Part shown: positions 51,613 to 60,787 of the stretch, piece after piece
Layout of the letters: every line of letters begins with the position of its first letter
Position numbering within the stretch: position 1 is the stretch's first letter
Origin: Actinomyces sp. UMB0138
Lineage (GTDB): Bacteria; Bacillota; Negativicutes; Veillonellales; Veillonellaceae
NCBI RefSeq assembly: GCF_002849225.1
Contig: NZ_PKMC01000002.1
Span: 1-64,000, forward strand
Direction of reading: 5' to 3'
DNA: 64,000 nucleotides
The notes under the pieces: generated by a model
What the model was told of the DNA's origin: nothing
Database searches by the model: none
The model's input: the letters and a program-made list of their open reading frames with translations, nothing else
Position numbers and translations under genes: made by a program

Positions 51613-53847
51613 TTATGCTCTTACAGCATCGAACCAGGCATGTGGAATTTTCGTAAAGTAAAGTCCCTGCATTTCTCGTTCCCAAAGAAGTCCAAGTTCT
51701 CCGTCAGGCATGACCGCCATGCATTGGTACACGTAGTGGGCTGGATTAAATGTCCGGGCAACATCCCAGGTACGTCCACCATCGTCAGACCTGCGCAGGA
51801 CACCCCGACCTCGATATGGCCTCAACTGCGAAGCGTTTGCGAACACCACCCTCTCGCGATGCTTATCTGTAGGCCACGCAACGGCATTCGGCTGGCAGAA
51901 GATCTCGGGAATCTGGTCGACAAAGTAGACCTCACCCCAGGTCTCTCCGCCATCTGCGCTTTCTACAGCCGCTACTTTGCCACTGGGATGCTGGTTGCGC
52001 ATAAGCATAAGAACAGTCCCGTCTTGTCGCTCTATCACAGTCGCTTCATGAGTAGCTGCAGATTCGGTATCAAGAGTCCGAGAGTCGATTTCCCTTCCAT
52101 CGAATATGCGTCCGTCATTGGGCGACTTCGCCAATTTCCACGACTTACCTCCATCGTCGGAATAAACCACAGTGGCGGAGAAATTGGTCCTACTTTCGCC
52201 GTTGTAGTAAACGGGCATAACCAGTCTCCCCGCATAATCTGAGTTGGCAAGCTGAATACCATTTCCTGGGGCAGTCCCTAAGAATGCCATCCAGTCCTTC
52301 TTGACCTGGTGGTTCAGATTTACCGGTCTAGACCAGGTCTCTCCGTCGTCATCCGAGTAGATCATTTGCAAGAAAGAGGTGCGCGCCGTGAGAAGTGTCT
52401 GTGCAGGATCGTCGCCATCTTTCAGAAACACGTTGCCGCCGCAGGACTCTTTTCCATCCTGCAACACAGTTACCGTTCCATCCTCGGAAACTGAATACGG
52501 CGCAAGTTCCCCATCTTCACCCAACACTGTTCCATCGGCGTTCCACGTGTACCCATTTCCTTCACCGTCAAAAAGGAGATAATTCCCGTTTGTATCTATG
52601 CCGATCTCAGCTTGAGCATTGGGCTGGCCCATGCCCCCAGGGAAGTGATCTATCAGCACTATTATGCGTCCAGTGTTCTGATCCTGAACTACACAGGAAT
52701 CGATTACAGAGGCGCCATTGGCCCCATGCCCCGGATAGCTCAACACGGGCTGCAAATCTCCCCAAGTCTTTCCGCCATCGAATGAGCGGCGGATAACAAA
52801 GTTGATTGAATTCGGAGAGTCGTTAGCTATCGTTTCGCGCTGATCAGCCCCTGCAATTACTACCCCAGACTTTGTCGTGAGAAGCGATGGAATGCGATAG
52901 CTTATCGAATCCTGAAAGCCGTAATCGAACAGGCATTGCGTGTCTAGAGGCTGCACAGCCGATAGCTTCTTGATTTGCGAATCATTCAGCACCGACGAAT
53001 ATATCGCTGCGTTACGAACCTCTCCGAACAACCTCGATCCGTATATGTCCTGTCCAATAACAACCTCGTCACAGCTCTCAATGCTGCCGAAGAACGCCTG
53101 CCCCGGAAGATGGGCTTCCATATACCCGTCGACGTAGATTTGGACTGCGCCATGGCCAACTCTAAGCACAACATCGTGCCAATGTCCCTGGTCCCAACGG
53201 CCCTCTGCAACGAAGCGGCGCCAAACATTGCCCTTTCCGAGCACACGGTATTCAACTCCGCGTTCAGTCAGAGCAATATTCAATTTTTCCTGCCCACCTG
53301 CAGCAGCTGCGAGCAGCGTACCGTGCTGGCCGGGGCCTCGTACTCGGTACCTAAGGAAAATCGACCCCGAGCGTAACTGTCCTACCTGGGTGGCGTCGTA
53401 ATCGGACAAATGGGATGCGGCAAACTCAATTAACGGTTCCGGGGCTACGGATTTCGCAAGAAACTCCATAGGCGTAAGTGCCCTGTCAAAAGCTGCCTCG
53501 TCAGCTAGTTCCACACCGGTAGTAGGCGCCCAATCAAAACTGCTTGTTTCCCCGCAAGCAATAGGCCTAAGGTCAGCAGTCGCAGAAAAGCATTGGCACC
53601 CATCCAAATAGATCTTCGAGCCCTCTGCTGTGGAAGAGATGCCCAATGCATGCCACTGGTTATCGGAAACTTTGAAAGTATCCTCCATGTCGAGCCGAAT
53701 CTTGGCATTGCTATTACTACCCAGTAACAGCAGGCTACCGTTAGCTATCGAAAGTTCCCAACCGCACTCATTGCCCGTCACATGTGCGATTCTGCCATCG
53801 ATATTCGCACGAAAATTAGTTGTCCAGCTTTGTCCATTCGTATTCAT
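51613..53847 (-). CDS. GH33 sialidase without a signal peptide, with LamG-like domains
   Basis: A 744-residue exo-alpha-sialidase. It begins MNTNGQSWTTNFRANIDGRI with no hydrophobic leader, although a good ribosome-binding site (AAGGGTGAG) fixes this start. Residues about 1-130 and 135-300 look like two LamG-type jelly rolls (WHALGISSTAEGSKIYLDGC; WHDVVLRVGHGAVQIYVDGY). The catalytic propeller from about 305 has the YRIP motif with its Arg, five Asp-boxes (RSFDGGKTWG, YSDDDGETWS, YSDDGGKSWK, ESADGGETWG, RSDDGGRTWD) and the HEATVIERQ active-site Glu region. It is predicted to work inside the cell, on small imported sialosides, unless it leaves by an unknown route. It is 31 bases downstream of the secreted paralogue. 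Confidence 0.88.
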   Translation of the reverse strand: MNTNGQSWTTNFRANIDGRIAHVTGNECGWELSIANGSLLLLGSNSNAKIRLDMEDTFKVSDNQWHALGISSTAEGSKIYLDGCQCFSATADLRPIACGETSSFDWAPTTGVELADEAAFDRALTPMEFLAKSVAPEPLIEFAASHLSDYDATQVGQLRSGSIFLRYRVRGPGQHGTLLAAAAGGQEKLNIALTERGVEYRVLGKGNVWRRFVAEGRWDQGHWHDVVLRVGHGAVQIYVDGYMEAHLPGQAFFGSIESCDEVVIGQDIYGSRLFGEVRNAAIYSSVLNDSQIKKLSAVQPLDTQCLFDYGFQDSISYRIPSLLTTKSGVVIAGADQRETIANDSPNSINFVIRRSFDGGKTWGDLQPVLSYPGHGANGASVIDSCVVQDQNTGRIIVLIDHFPGGMGQPNAQAEIGIDTNGNYLLFDGEGNGYTWNADGTVLGEDGELAPYSVSEDGTVTVLQDGKESCGGNVFLKDGDDPAQTLLTARTSFLQMIYSDDDGETWSRPVNLNHQVKKDWMAFLGTAPGNGIQLANSDYAGRLVMPVYYNGESRTNFSATVVYSDDGGKSWKLAKSPNDGRIFDGREIDSRTLDTESAATHEATVIERQDGTVLMLMRNQHPSGKVAAVESADGGETWGEVYFVDQIPEIFCQPNAVAWPTDKHRERVVFANASQLRPYRGRGVLRRSDDGGRTWDVARTFNPAHYVYQCMAVMPDGELGLLWEREMQGLYFTKIPHAWFDAVRA

Positions 53848-53878
53848 TTTCTACTCACCCTTCAAGTACAAACTACTT

Positions 53879-56317
53879 CTAAAAATTTCTTACTGGATAT
53901 TTAGTTATCCATTCGGCAGGAATTTCTGAATAGTAGATTCCTTGCCATTCACGTTCCCAGAGAAGTCCAATATTGCCGTTAGGCAGTGTCGTCATGGATT
54001 GATATACATAGTGTCCTGCTTGGAAGGTTCTGGAAGATTGCCACGTTGATCCACCATCGTTAGAGAATCTGAGCACCCCTTTACCCCTATATGGTTGCGC
54101 TGCCGAAGCGTTTGCGAACAGTACGTTTTTGTAGCCACCGGACATACTCCGAGCTGCGGGCAGGCTGAATATATCCGGAGTATCGTCCTTGAACTCCACC
54201 CCACTCCAGGTAGCCCCTCCATCTCGAGAGCGAGAAACAGCAACCTTTCGTCCCGGATTAAGATTCCGCATATACATAGTCAGTTCGTTCTCGTCACTCT
54301 GAACAACGGCAGACTCATGCAGGGACGCGCTCCCATCGCGCACAGTCTTTGAATCAATAGTTCCCCCTCTAAACTGTCTTCCATCGTTTGGAGACTTAGA
54401 TCTACTCCAGGTTGTTCCTCCATCATCGGAGTAGACGACTGCGCTGGAATAAACCGTTGCGACAGAATTTGAATAATAGATTGGGACAATTAAGCGCCCA
54501 TCATATTTACCACCCTTGATCTGCATGGCAGATCCCGGACTAGTCCCAATAAACTTCATCCATTCTGCTTTAACTTGATGGTTAATATGCCTAGGAGAAC
54601 TCCAGGTAACTCCATCATCATCGGAATGCATTTCAACAAGATAGGAGGTTGGTGCCATGAATAGGCCATCGGGAACGGCTTTAGATTTTTCAGCTGGATC
54701 GTATATAGAATTCAGCTCACGACCGCCTTTGCGGACGTTACCTTGACTGTCCACGGAATAATCTGTCTCTCTCCCCTCAGAGTCCAGCACCTTTCCTGAT
54801 TTGTACTTGAAAGCACGGTTTTCACCGTCTTTCAGTAGCAGAGAGCCATCTTCTGCCATACCAGTCCCAGGGACATTATTAGGCTGTCCAACCCCTCCGG
54901 GGTACAGATCTACAAGCAAGGTGATTCTTCCACTCTTCTGATCCTGCACTAAGGAGGAGTCAATTACCGACGCTGCTTTCCTACCCTCTCCAGGCAGGTC
55001 GACCAGCTTCTGCAGGGGTTCCCAGGTCTTTCCGTTATCCAAAGACCTACGTACAACTAAGTTAATGTCATTTGGGCTGTCGTATGCGTTGGGCACCCGT
55101 TGGTCCGCACTGGCAATTAAAGTTCCATTCTCAGTGCAAATGATCGCAGGAATCCTGTAGTTAGCAGCCCCCTCATACCCAAGATCAAATAGCGCCATTT
55201 CTCCCGGATTCTCATATGAGGAAAGCGATTGAATTTGTGCCGTGTTTAACCTCCCTGCGTACACTCTCAGCTCGGCCCCTTCACTCAGGTAGTTATCTAT
55301 AGACGACAGGGAATGTGAGGGCATCTTCCGGGCAGTCAGGGATGACCCATTAAGGTAAAAATTCGCCTCATCGCCATCAATAGCTACCACAATGGAGTCA
55401 CCAGACCTAAGGTGTTTGTTCAGCGGTATCTCGAGCTTTTGGCCACCTTGCCTGAAGGCTATAGAAGGCCCGAAGCTAAGTATCTGTACATCGGTGTGTC
55501 CTCGCCGCAATCGCGCTTCTTTATTTACCGCTCCGTCGTTTTGCACCCGGTAAACCAGAGTTACTTTTTGCTCCTCAGCAGCATTCCGCACTGCGTCTGG
55601 GATCGACGCACTCTTATCTACTGAAAAAACTGGATGGGGGTACTTAGTGGTCGCTCGGATTTGCTGGGCAGACAATGGAGAACTGTAAATGCTCGCATTA
55701 CTAATAGTTCCTTCGAATCCCCACTGTCTTCCAGAGTTGTCATAGTTGGCTCCAAGTCTTAGAGAATCGATCTGGTTCAATGACGAGAAAAACGCTCTAG
55801 CAGCGGTGCTGAACACCTGTTGCCCATCCAGATAAATACGAGTGTTGTCATCCGAAACAGTAACAACAGCCGCGTGTTCCGATCCATCACTCACAGGGCC
55901 AGCATCTTCCGCATCTGCCTTTGCAAGCCAACTTTCAGGCGCCAGCTTTTGATCTCTTACTTCCCAGTACAGATGTCCATTCCGCACCGACAAGGTCAGA
56001 TTCGTAGAAGGATCCTTTGTAGAGGAAGCACTGAACAGCGCGGCAGAGGGAGATTTTTGGGTCGTTTTAAATGTGATTGCAATAGTCCCCGAATGCAACG
56101 AACTAACCTTTGGAGCGTACTGCACTAGATCCAGTCCAGGCCCCTGCGCATTTTGACTGTATGGGTTAGTAACTTCCACTAGAGGAGTCGATGACACATC
56201 TGCCGCACCCGCATCAGCTATGCACATCGCGCCTCCGCAGGCCAATACCATCGCTAGAAAACATCCTAACAGCGCTCTCCACGATCTATCTCGCCTCGAT
56301 GCGGTAACCATATTCAT
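53879..56317 (-). CDS. Secreted GH33 sialidase with LamG-like domains
   Basis: An 812-residue protein. The signal peptide has a basic start (MNMVTASRRDRSWRALL), a hydrophobic core and AGAA cleavage near residue 38. LamG-type domains span about 40-360. The GH33 propeller starts near 370 with NYRIPAII and has five Asp-boxes (RSLDNGKTWE, HSDDDGVTWS, YSDDGGTTWS, RSRDGGATWS, FSNDGGSTWQ) and the LHESAVVQSDENEL acid/base Glu region. There is no C-terminal sorting signal, so it is probably released. It cleaves terminal sialic acid from host glycans to feed the divergent nan operon. An operator-like site lies just upstream (56345-56355). Confidence 0.93.
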   Translation of the reverse strand: MNMVTASRRDRSWRALLGCFLAMVLACGGAMCIADAGAADVSSTPLVEVTNPYSQNAQGPGLDLVQYAPKVSSLHSGTIAITFKTTQKSPSAALFSASSTKDPSTNLTLSVRNGHLYWEVRDQKLAPESWLAKADAEDAGPVSDGSEHAAVVTVSDDNTRIYLDGQQVFSTAARAFFSSLNQIDSLRLGANYDNSGRQWGFEGTISNASIYSSPLSAQQIRATTKYPHPVFSVDKSASIPDAVRNAAEEQKVTLVYRVQNDGAVNKEARLRRGHTDVQILSFGPSIAFRQGGQKLEIPLNKHLRSGDSIVVAIDGDEANFYLNGSSLTARKMPSHSLSSIDNYLSEGAELRVYAGRLNTAQIQSLSSYENPGEMALFDLGYEGAANYRIPAIICTENGTLIASADQRVPNAYDSPNDINLVVRRSLDNGKTWEPLQKLVDLPGEGRKAASVIDSSLVQDQKSGRITLLVDLYPGGVGQPNNVPGTGMAEDGSLLLKDGENRAFKYKSGKVLDSEGRETDYSVDSQGNVRKGGRELNSIYDPAEKSKAVPDGLFMAPTSYLVEMHSDDDGVTWSSPRHINHQVKAEWMKFIGTSPGSAMQIKGGKYDGRLIVPIYYSNSVATVYSSAVVYSDDGGTTWSRSKSPNDGRQFRGGTIDSKTVRDGSASLHESAVVQSDENELTMYMRNLNPGRKVAVSRSRDGGATWSGVEFKDDTPDIFSLPAARSMSGGYKNVLFANASAAQPYRGKGVLRFSNDGGSTWQSSRTFQAGHYVYQSMTTLPNGNIGLLWEREWQGIYYSEIPAEWITKYPVRNF

Positions 56318-56344
56318 CTCTCACTACCACCCTGTAGCTATCAG

Positions 56345-56355
56345 TTGTCTGACAT
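56345..56355. promoter_or_regulatory. FadR-type operator-like site at the sialidase promoter
   Basis: TTGTCTGACAT lies in an 11-base element ATCAGTTGTCT (56340-56350) that recurs in opposite orientation at 56498-56508. It matches the FadR-family consensus TNGTNNNACNA at all but the last base. It lies about 30 bases upstream of the sialidase start. Confidence 0.55.
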
Positions 56356-56459
56356 TATGTTCGACATGCTAGCCTACACTTCAGCTCATGGCAAGCGTCC
56401 CCAAAAACAGTGGCTCTAACTGTGCATATGCCACACAAGAGAGGATTCGCCGCAGCCCC

Positions 56460-56488
56460 TTGCGAAGACTAACTGCTACTGCTATAAC
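56460..56488 (+). promoter_or_regulatory. Promoter of the nan operon
   Basis: TTGCGA (56460-56465) and TATAAC (56483-56488) are spaced by exactly 17 bases. The expected start of transcription near 56495 falls inside the operator-like site. Confidence 0.65.
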
Positions 56489-56492
56489 TAAC

Positions 56493-56503
56493 TTGTAAGA
56501 CAA
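56493..56503. promoter_or_regulatory. FadR-type operator at the nan operon start site
   Basis: TTGTAAGACAA is a perfect match to the FadR-family consensus TNGTNNNACNA and lies five bases after the -10. It is within an element that repeats, inverted, at the divergent sialidase promoter. It is the best candidate binding site for the NanR-like protein encoded at 50740-51513. Confidence 0.6.
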
Positions 56504-56555
56504 CTGATCTATTGGATTCACCTGTTCAAAGACGAATATAAGGAGTAAATCCCTA

Positions 56556-58037
56556 ATGAGTAATACAGCAGGCGCGCAGGCCGCGCGCAAGAAACACTGG
56601 TGGGAATACTTAGACAAGGAAGACTGGAAAGCGTTCTTTGCCGCATGGCTGGGAGTGCTGCTAGACGGTTACGATTTCGTACTAATATCCTTTGCACTTC
56701 CCGCAATCATCAAAACCTTCGACCTCACATTGGTTCAAGGCGCTTCACTAATTTCTGCAGCGTTCATCAGTCGCTGGATTGGCGGCCTTGTCTTGGGCGC
56801 TGTCGGGGACCGCTATGGTCGTAAACCTGCAATGGTTCTGTCAATCTTCATGTTTGCCTTCGGATCAATTGCGTGCGCTCTCGCTCCTAATTACTGGATT
56901 CTATTTATCCTCCGTCTCGTAATCGGGTTTGCAATGGCTGGCGAGTATTCATCCTCCGCCACCTACGTAATTGAGTCCTGGCCAGTGCATATGCGTAATA
57001 AGGCATCCGGGTTCCTTCTGTCAGGCTACGCATTCGGCGTTATTGCTGCCGCCCAAGTAGATAAGTATTTTGCAACTTGGGTTGATTCTTTACATCCCGG
57101 CTGGGGCTGGAGAGCCTTATTCCTCACCGGCGTGGTTCCGATCGGCATAGCCATTTACATGCGCCGGTCGCTTCCAGAAGCAGCCGATTGGAAAGATGCG
57201 AAATCTAAGGGACACGTCGACAACAACGACATGCTCGCAGTCCTATTCGGCGGTAACAAGAAGATGCTGAACTACCTAGCAGTAGTCGTAGCATCTGCTG
57301 CTCTTCTACTGATCTTCACGTCCATCACCTCTGGCATAGCTGTCACTACTATCCTCGGCGCACTCTGTGCAGTAATTTTCATCTACTTCATAGTTCAGTT
57401 CAACAAGAACCGCTGGGTAACAGGCGTGGCAATCATGCTGACGATCTTTGCCTCTTTCATGTACACCTGGCCAATTCAAGGCCTCCTTCCCACCTACCTC
57501 CAAGGCGTGGGAATGGATCAGCAGTTAGTAGCAAACGTCGTATCGTTCGCAGGACTCGGCAATGCCTGCGGTTACATTATTGCTGGTTTCGCTGGCGATC
57601 ATTTTGGCATGCGCCGTTGGTACGCTTTGTCACTCCTACTCTCCCAGATCATCGTTTTCCCGCTGTTCATGCAGAACGGTAAATACGTACTCCTGGTAGC
57701 AGCACTCTTGTTCTTCCAACAGATGTTCGGGCAAGGCATCTCCGGACTACTGCCCAAGTGGGTATCGAGTTACTTCCCGGTTGACAAGCGCGCAGCCGGC
57801 CTAGGCTTCTGCTATAACGTAGGTGCTCTCGGCGGAGCAGTCGGTCCAGTACTAGGCGCCGCTGTCGCCGCAAAGGTTTCTCTTGGCATGGCACTCGCAA
57901 TTCTCTCTGCTGGCTTCGCAGCAGTAGTAATGGTTTCAATCGGCGCAAACGTTCCTCGACTTCTTCAGAAAGCCGTGGCACCCGAAGCAGTACGCATTGA
58001 AGACGGTGACGACGAAGTCATAAAGGGAGGCAAATAA
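56556..58037 (+). CDS. nanT: Sialic-acid:H+ symporter, NanT-like MFS transporter
   Basis: A 493-residue MFS protein of the sialate:proton symporter group. FFAAWLGVLLDGYDFVLISF in helix 1, GAVGDRYGRKPAMVLSI between helices 2 and 3, and GFAMAGEYSSSATYVIESWP in helix 4 are typical. It has an extended central region, as in NanT, with extra hydrophobic segments near residues 230-275. AGGAG lies ten bases before the ATG. It is the first gene of the nan operon, and its stop overlaps the start of the DUF4862 gene. Confidence 0.88.
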   Translation: MSNTAGAQAARKKHWWEYLDKEDWKAFFAAWLGVLLDGYDFVLISFALPAIIKTFDLTLVQGASLISAAFISRWIGGLVLGAVGDRYGRKPAMVLSIFMFAFGSIACALAPNYWILFILRLVIGFAMAGEYSSSATYVIESWPVHMRNKASGFLLSGYAFGVIAAAQVDKYFATWVDSLHPGWGWRALFLTGVVPIGIAIYMRRSLPEAADWKDAKSKGHVDNNDMLAVLFGGNKKMLNYLAVVVASAALLLIFTSITSGIAVTTILGALCAVIFIYFIVQFNKNRWVTGVAIMLTIFASFMYTWPIQGLLPTYLQGVGMDQQLVANVVSFAGLGNACGYIIAGFAGDHFGMRRWYALSLLLSQIIVFPLFMQNGKYVLLVAALLFFQQMFGQGISGLLPKWVSSYFPVDKRAAGLGFCYNVGALGGAVGPVLGAAVAAKVSLGMALAILSAGFAAVVMVSIGANVPRLLQKAVAPEAVRIEDGDDEVIKGGK

Positions 58038-58936
58038 TGTCTAAGTCTTTCATTGTCGGGGCCTACGCATCATTGCCCGACGAAAGAAAGCACAACGATT
58101 ACTACCAAATCTTGGGGCAGCAAGACTGGATCGATGGAATTGAGATTCCCTATCCGGGAGTTATCAAGGATAATGCGACAGCCTTCGCCAAAGTCCTACC
58201 GGAACATTGGACAACTAACACAATCACGGCAATCCCCGGCACCATGCAGAACGTGTGGAAGGAGCCTCACTTTGGCCTCGCCTCTGCTGAGAAATCAGGG
58301 AGAGAAGCTGCCCTAGATTTCTGCGAGGGAATTCGCAGATCCGTTGCTGAACTTAATACAGCAACCGGCAGGAATTCAATTAGCGTAATCCAACTACATT
58401 CCGCGCCTACCAAATTGGCTGACACTGACGCCTTCAGCACCTCACTGGAGCAGCTCCTTAAGTGGGACTGGGGTGGCGCAGAGATCGTAATCGAACATTG
58501 CGACAAATTCATCTCCTCGCAAAAGCCAGAAAAAGGCTTTCTAGCGATCGAGGAGGAAATAAACATTGCGCGACAACTCGGCGTTGGAATCCACATAAAT
58601 TGGGGACGATCAGTGGTAGAGGGCAGGACTGCGGAAACAGCTTTCGAGCATATCCAACAATGCGCCAAAGCGGGAGTCCTAGCTGGAGTCATCTTCTCGG
58701 GAGCAGGCCCGGATGCTACACAGTATGGCTACGAATGGATAGATGGACACTTACCTAGTTCCACCTACGAACCCACCTCGTTACTAACCGGTGAGGAGAT
58801 CCAGCGTTGTGCAGAAGCCGCTTCTTCCGCCAAATACATAGGAGCTAAAATCTGCGTTCCTGAAAAGGCCTCTCTGCCAGAACGTGTGCAAATGCTTAGA
58901 AATATCTACGACTCAGCTAAAGGAATTGAAAAGTGA
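58037..58936 (+). CDS. DUF4862-family protein in the nan operon
   Basis: A 299-residue protein that begins SKSFIVGAYASLPDERKHND and looks like a TIM barrel of the sugar-isomerase type: IDGIEIPYPG on an early strand, SVIQLHSAPTK, GAEIVIEHCDKF with Glu-His, VGIHINWGRSV and GVIFSGAGPD. This fits DUF4862, which has no proven reaction. Conserved acidic and histidine residues on barrel strands suggest a metal-dependent isomerase or epimerase. Overlaps on both sides with nanT and the lyase gene tie it to sialic-acid use, perhaps by handling a modified or anomeric form. That is inference. Confidence 0.75.
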   Translation: MSKSFIVGAYASLPDERKHNDYYQILGQQDWIDGIEIPYPGVIKDNATAFAKVLPEHWTTNTITAIPGTMQNVWKEPHFGLASAEKSGREAALDFCEGIRRSVAELNTATGRNSISVIQLHSAPTKLADTDAFSTSLEQLLKWDWGGAEIVIEHCDKFISSQKPEKGFLAIEEEINIARQLGVGIHINWGRSVVEGRTAETAFEHIQQCAKAGVLAGVIFSGAGPDATQYGYEWIDGHLPSSTYEPTSLLTGEEIQRCAEAASSAKYIGAKICVPEKASLPERVQMLRNIYDSAKGIEK

Positions 58937-59853
58937 ACAAGTTCAAAGGCGTCATACCACCGGTAGTAACCCCCCTTACCTCGGCGGGTGAACTGGATAA
59001 AAACAGTTTCAAACGTTCTATAGACAGAATGATTGAAGCGGGGGTAAATGGACTTTTCATCCTGGGATCGTCCGGTGAGGTAGCTTTCTCGACCGATGCA
59101 CGTCGCGAAGAAATCCTCCGAGCAGCTAAGGAGATAGTTGGCGACAGGGTTCCGCTTCTAGCCGGATGTATCGACACCGAAACACTACGCGTCATTGAAC
59201 ACGCAAAGGTTGCAGAAAAACTTGGTTACGATGCGATAGTCGCTACGGCGCCTTTCTACGCACTAGGCGGCATCACAGAGATCGAGCGACACTTCCGCAA
59301 GATTCACGAGGCTACCTCCCTACCTATTTTCGCCTACGATATTCCAGTTTGTGTGCACGTCAAGCTTCCGGGCGACTTGCTAATCAGACTTGGAAAAGAC
59401 GGCGTAATCGCTGGCGTCAAGGATTCCTCAGGAGACGATGTGGCATTCCGCTTCCTTGTTGACGACAATAAGGAAGCCGGTCACCCACTCGCGCTATTTA
59501 CCGGTCAAGAGGTAGTTGTCGACGGCGCCTACATGGCGGGAGCAGATGGGTCAGTGCCAGGTCTCGCTAACGTAGATCCAGTTAGCTATGTAAACCAGTG
59601 GCAGGCTTATCAAGCTGGCGACTGGGAAAGCGTTCGCACCACCCAGAACCATCTTTCGGCACTCATGCGCATCACTTCAGTGGTACAGGAAGTTTCTGGT
59701 TTTGGAGCGGGAGTCGGAGCTTTCAAGACAGCCTTGAAATTACTCGGCGTGTACGATTCAAACATGATGCCTGAGCCGGTTGCAGCCCTTGAAGGTGAAA
59801 ATGTGGAGCGCATCCGGAACGTGCTAGTAAAAACTGGGGTCCTAAGTGACTAG
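58933..59853 (+). CDS. nanA: N-acetylneuraminate lyase (DapA/NanA family)
   Basis: A 306-residue class I aldolase. FKGVIPPVVTPLTSAGELDK, GLFILGSSGEVAFSTDARRE, FAYDIPVCVHV with the catalytic Tyr and GVIAGVKDSSGDD with the Schiff-base Lys are present. The family includes dihydrodipicolinate synthase and other 2-keto acid aldolases. Gene context makes N-acetylneuraminate lyase the clear assignment: it yields pyruvate and N-acetylmannosamine. It begins at a GTG overlapping the DUF4862 stop (GTGA) and overlaps nanK at its 3' end. Confidence 0.88.
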   Translation: MNKFKGVIPPVVTPLTSAGELDKNSFKRSIDRMIEAGVNGLFILGSSGEVAFSTDARREEILRAAKEIVGDRVPLLAGCIDTETLRVIEHAKVAEKLGYDAIVATAPFYALGGITEIERHFRKIHEATSLPIFAYDIPVCVHVKLPGDLLIRLGKDGVIAGVKDSSGDDVAFRFLVDDNKEAGHPLALFTGQEVVVDGAYMAGADGSVPGLANVDPVSYVNQWQAYQAGDWESVRTTQNHLSALMRITSVVQEVSGFGAGVGAFKTALKLLGVYDSNMMPEPVAALEGENVERIRNVLVKTGVLSD

Positions 59854-60787
59854 GGTAGCCGCAATAGACATAGGCGGCACAAAGATTGGCGCCGGTCTTA
59901 TTTGCACCGAAAGTGGGGACATCACTCAAATAGCTGATCTTTCTACTCCGGCTAGGGACGGCAGCGGCGCTGTTTGCGCCGCTGCCGCCCAACAGCTCCG
60001 CAAGATCCTGGAAATTGGACAAGCGGAAGCAATCGGGATTTCTACCGCGGGGATCGTAGATACAGACAGCGGAGCTATTACATCTGCAACCGATCTAATA
60101 AAGAATTGGACGGGGACGGACCTGAAAAACTATTTTCAGAACGAGTATGCCCTCCCCACCTTCCTCCTAAATGATGTACATGCGCACGCGCTTGGTGAAG
60201 CCAACTGGGGCGTTGGGAAAAACTACAGAACTATCCTGTCAGTAGCTGTTGGTACAGGTATGGGCGGAGCGTTTATACAAGATGGACATTTACTACAAGG
60301 AGCGCACTTTGCATCCGGCCACATTGGCCATATAGTTCACCCTCTAGCCGACGGACTGGAATGCTCTTGCGGCGGGTTTAGCCACATCGAAACAGTCGCT
60401 TCCGGAAGCGGCCAGGTTAGTTTTTACAACAAAGAACTTCCCCCTGCGCTATCACCGGTGTCGAGTGGGAAAGAGATATCCACTCGCGCGGCACAGGGTG
60501 AGGAATACGCGCAAGAGATACTGGAAGAAACAGCACACGCACTCGGACAGGTTCTGGGTGGATTGTGTAACTGTTTTGATCCCCACGCAATAATCCTGTC
60601 CGGCTCGGTAACTAGAAGTGGAAGCAAATGGCTGGCGCAGGTAAAAACCGGTTACTCCGAGTGTGTCCTTCCACCTATGCGCAACACTCCCCTACTGAAA
60701 GGAAAACTCGGTTCAGCCGCTCCACTGCTGGGAGCATCATGCTGGGCCGCTTCGAAATTGGAAGAAAACTATGAACAGGGTAATTGA
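59846..60787 (+). CDS. nanK: ROK-family kinase, probable N-acetylmannosamine kinase
   Basis: A 313-residue protein. VAAIDIGGTKIGAGLI is the ATP-site start, VGTGMGGAFIQDG the second ATP motif, and GHIGHIVHPLADGLECSCGG the sugar and zinc region. The zinc loop is slightly unusual: after C-S-C-G-G comes FSHIE instead of the more common xxGCxE, so His replaces the third Cys. It would phosphorylate N-acetylmannosamine at C6. The GTG at 59846 overlaps the nanA stop, and its end overlaps nanE by 17 bases. Confidence 0.85.
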   Translation: MTRVAAIDIGGTKIGAGLICTESGDITQIADLSTPARDGSGAVCAAAAQQLRKILEIGQAEAIGISTAGIVDTDSGAITSATDLIKNWTGTDLKNYFQNEYALPTFLLNDVHAHALGEANWGVGKNYRTILSVAVGTGMGGAFIQDGHLLQGAHFASGHIGHIVHPLADGLECSCGGFSHIETVASGSGQVSFYNKELPPALSPVSSGKEISTRAAQGEEYAQEILEETAHALGQVLGGLCNCFDPHAIILSGSVTRSGSKWLAQVKTGYSECVLPPMRNTPLLKGKLGSAAPLLGASCWAASKLEENYEQGN

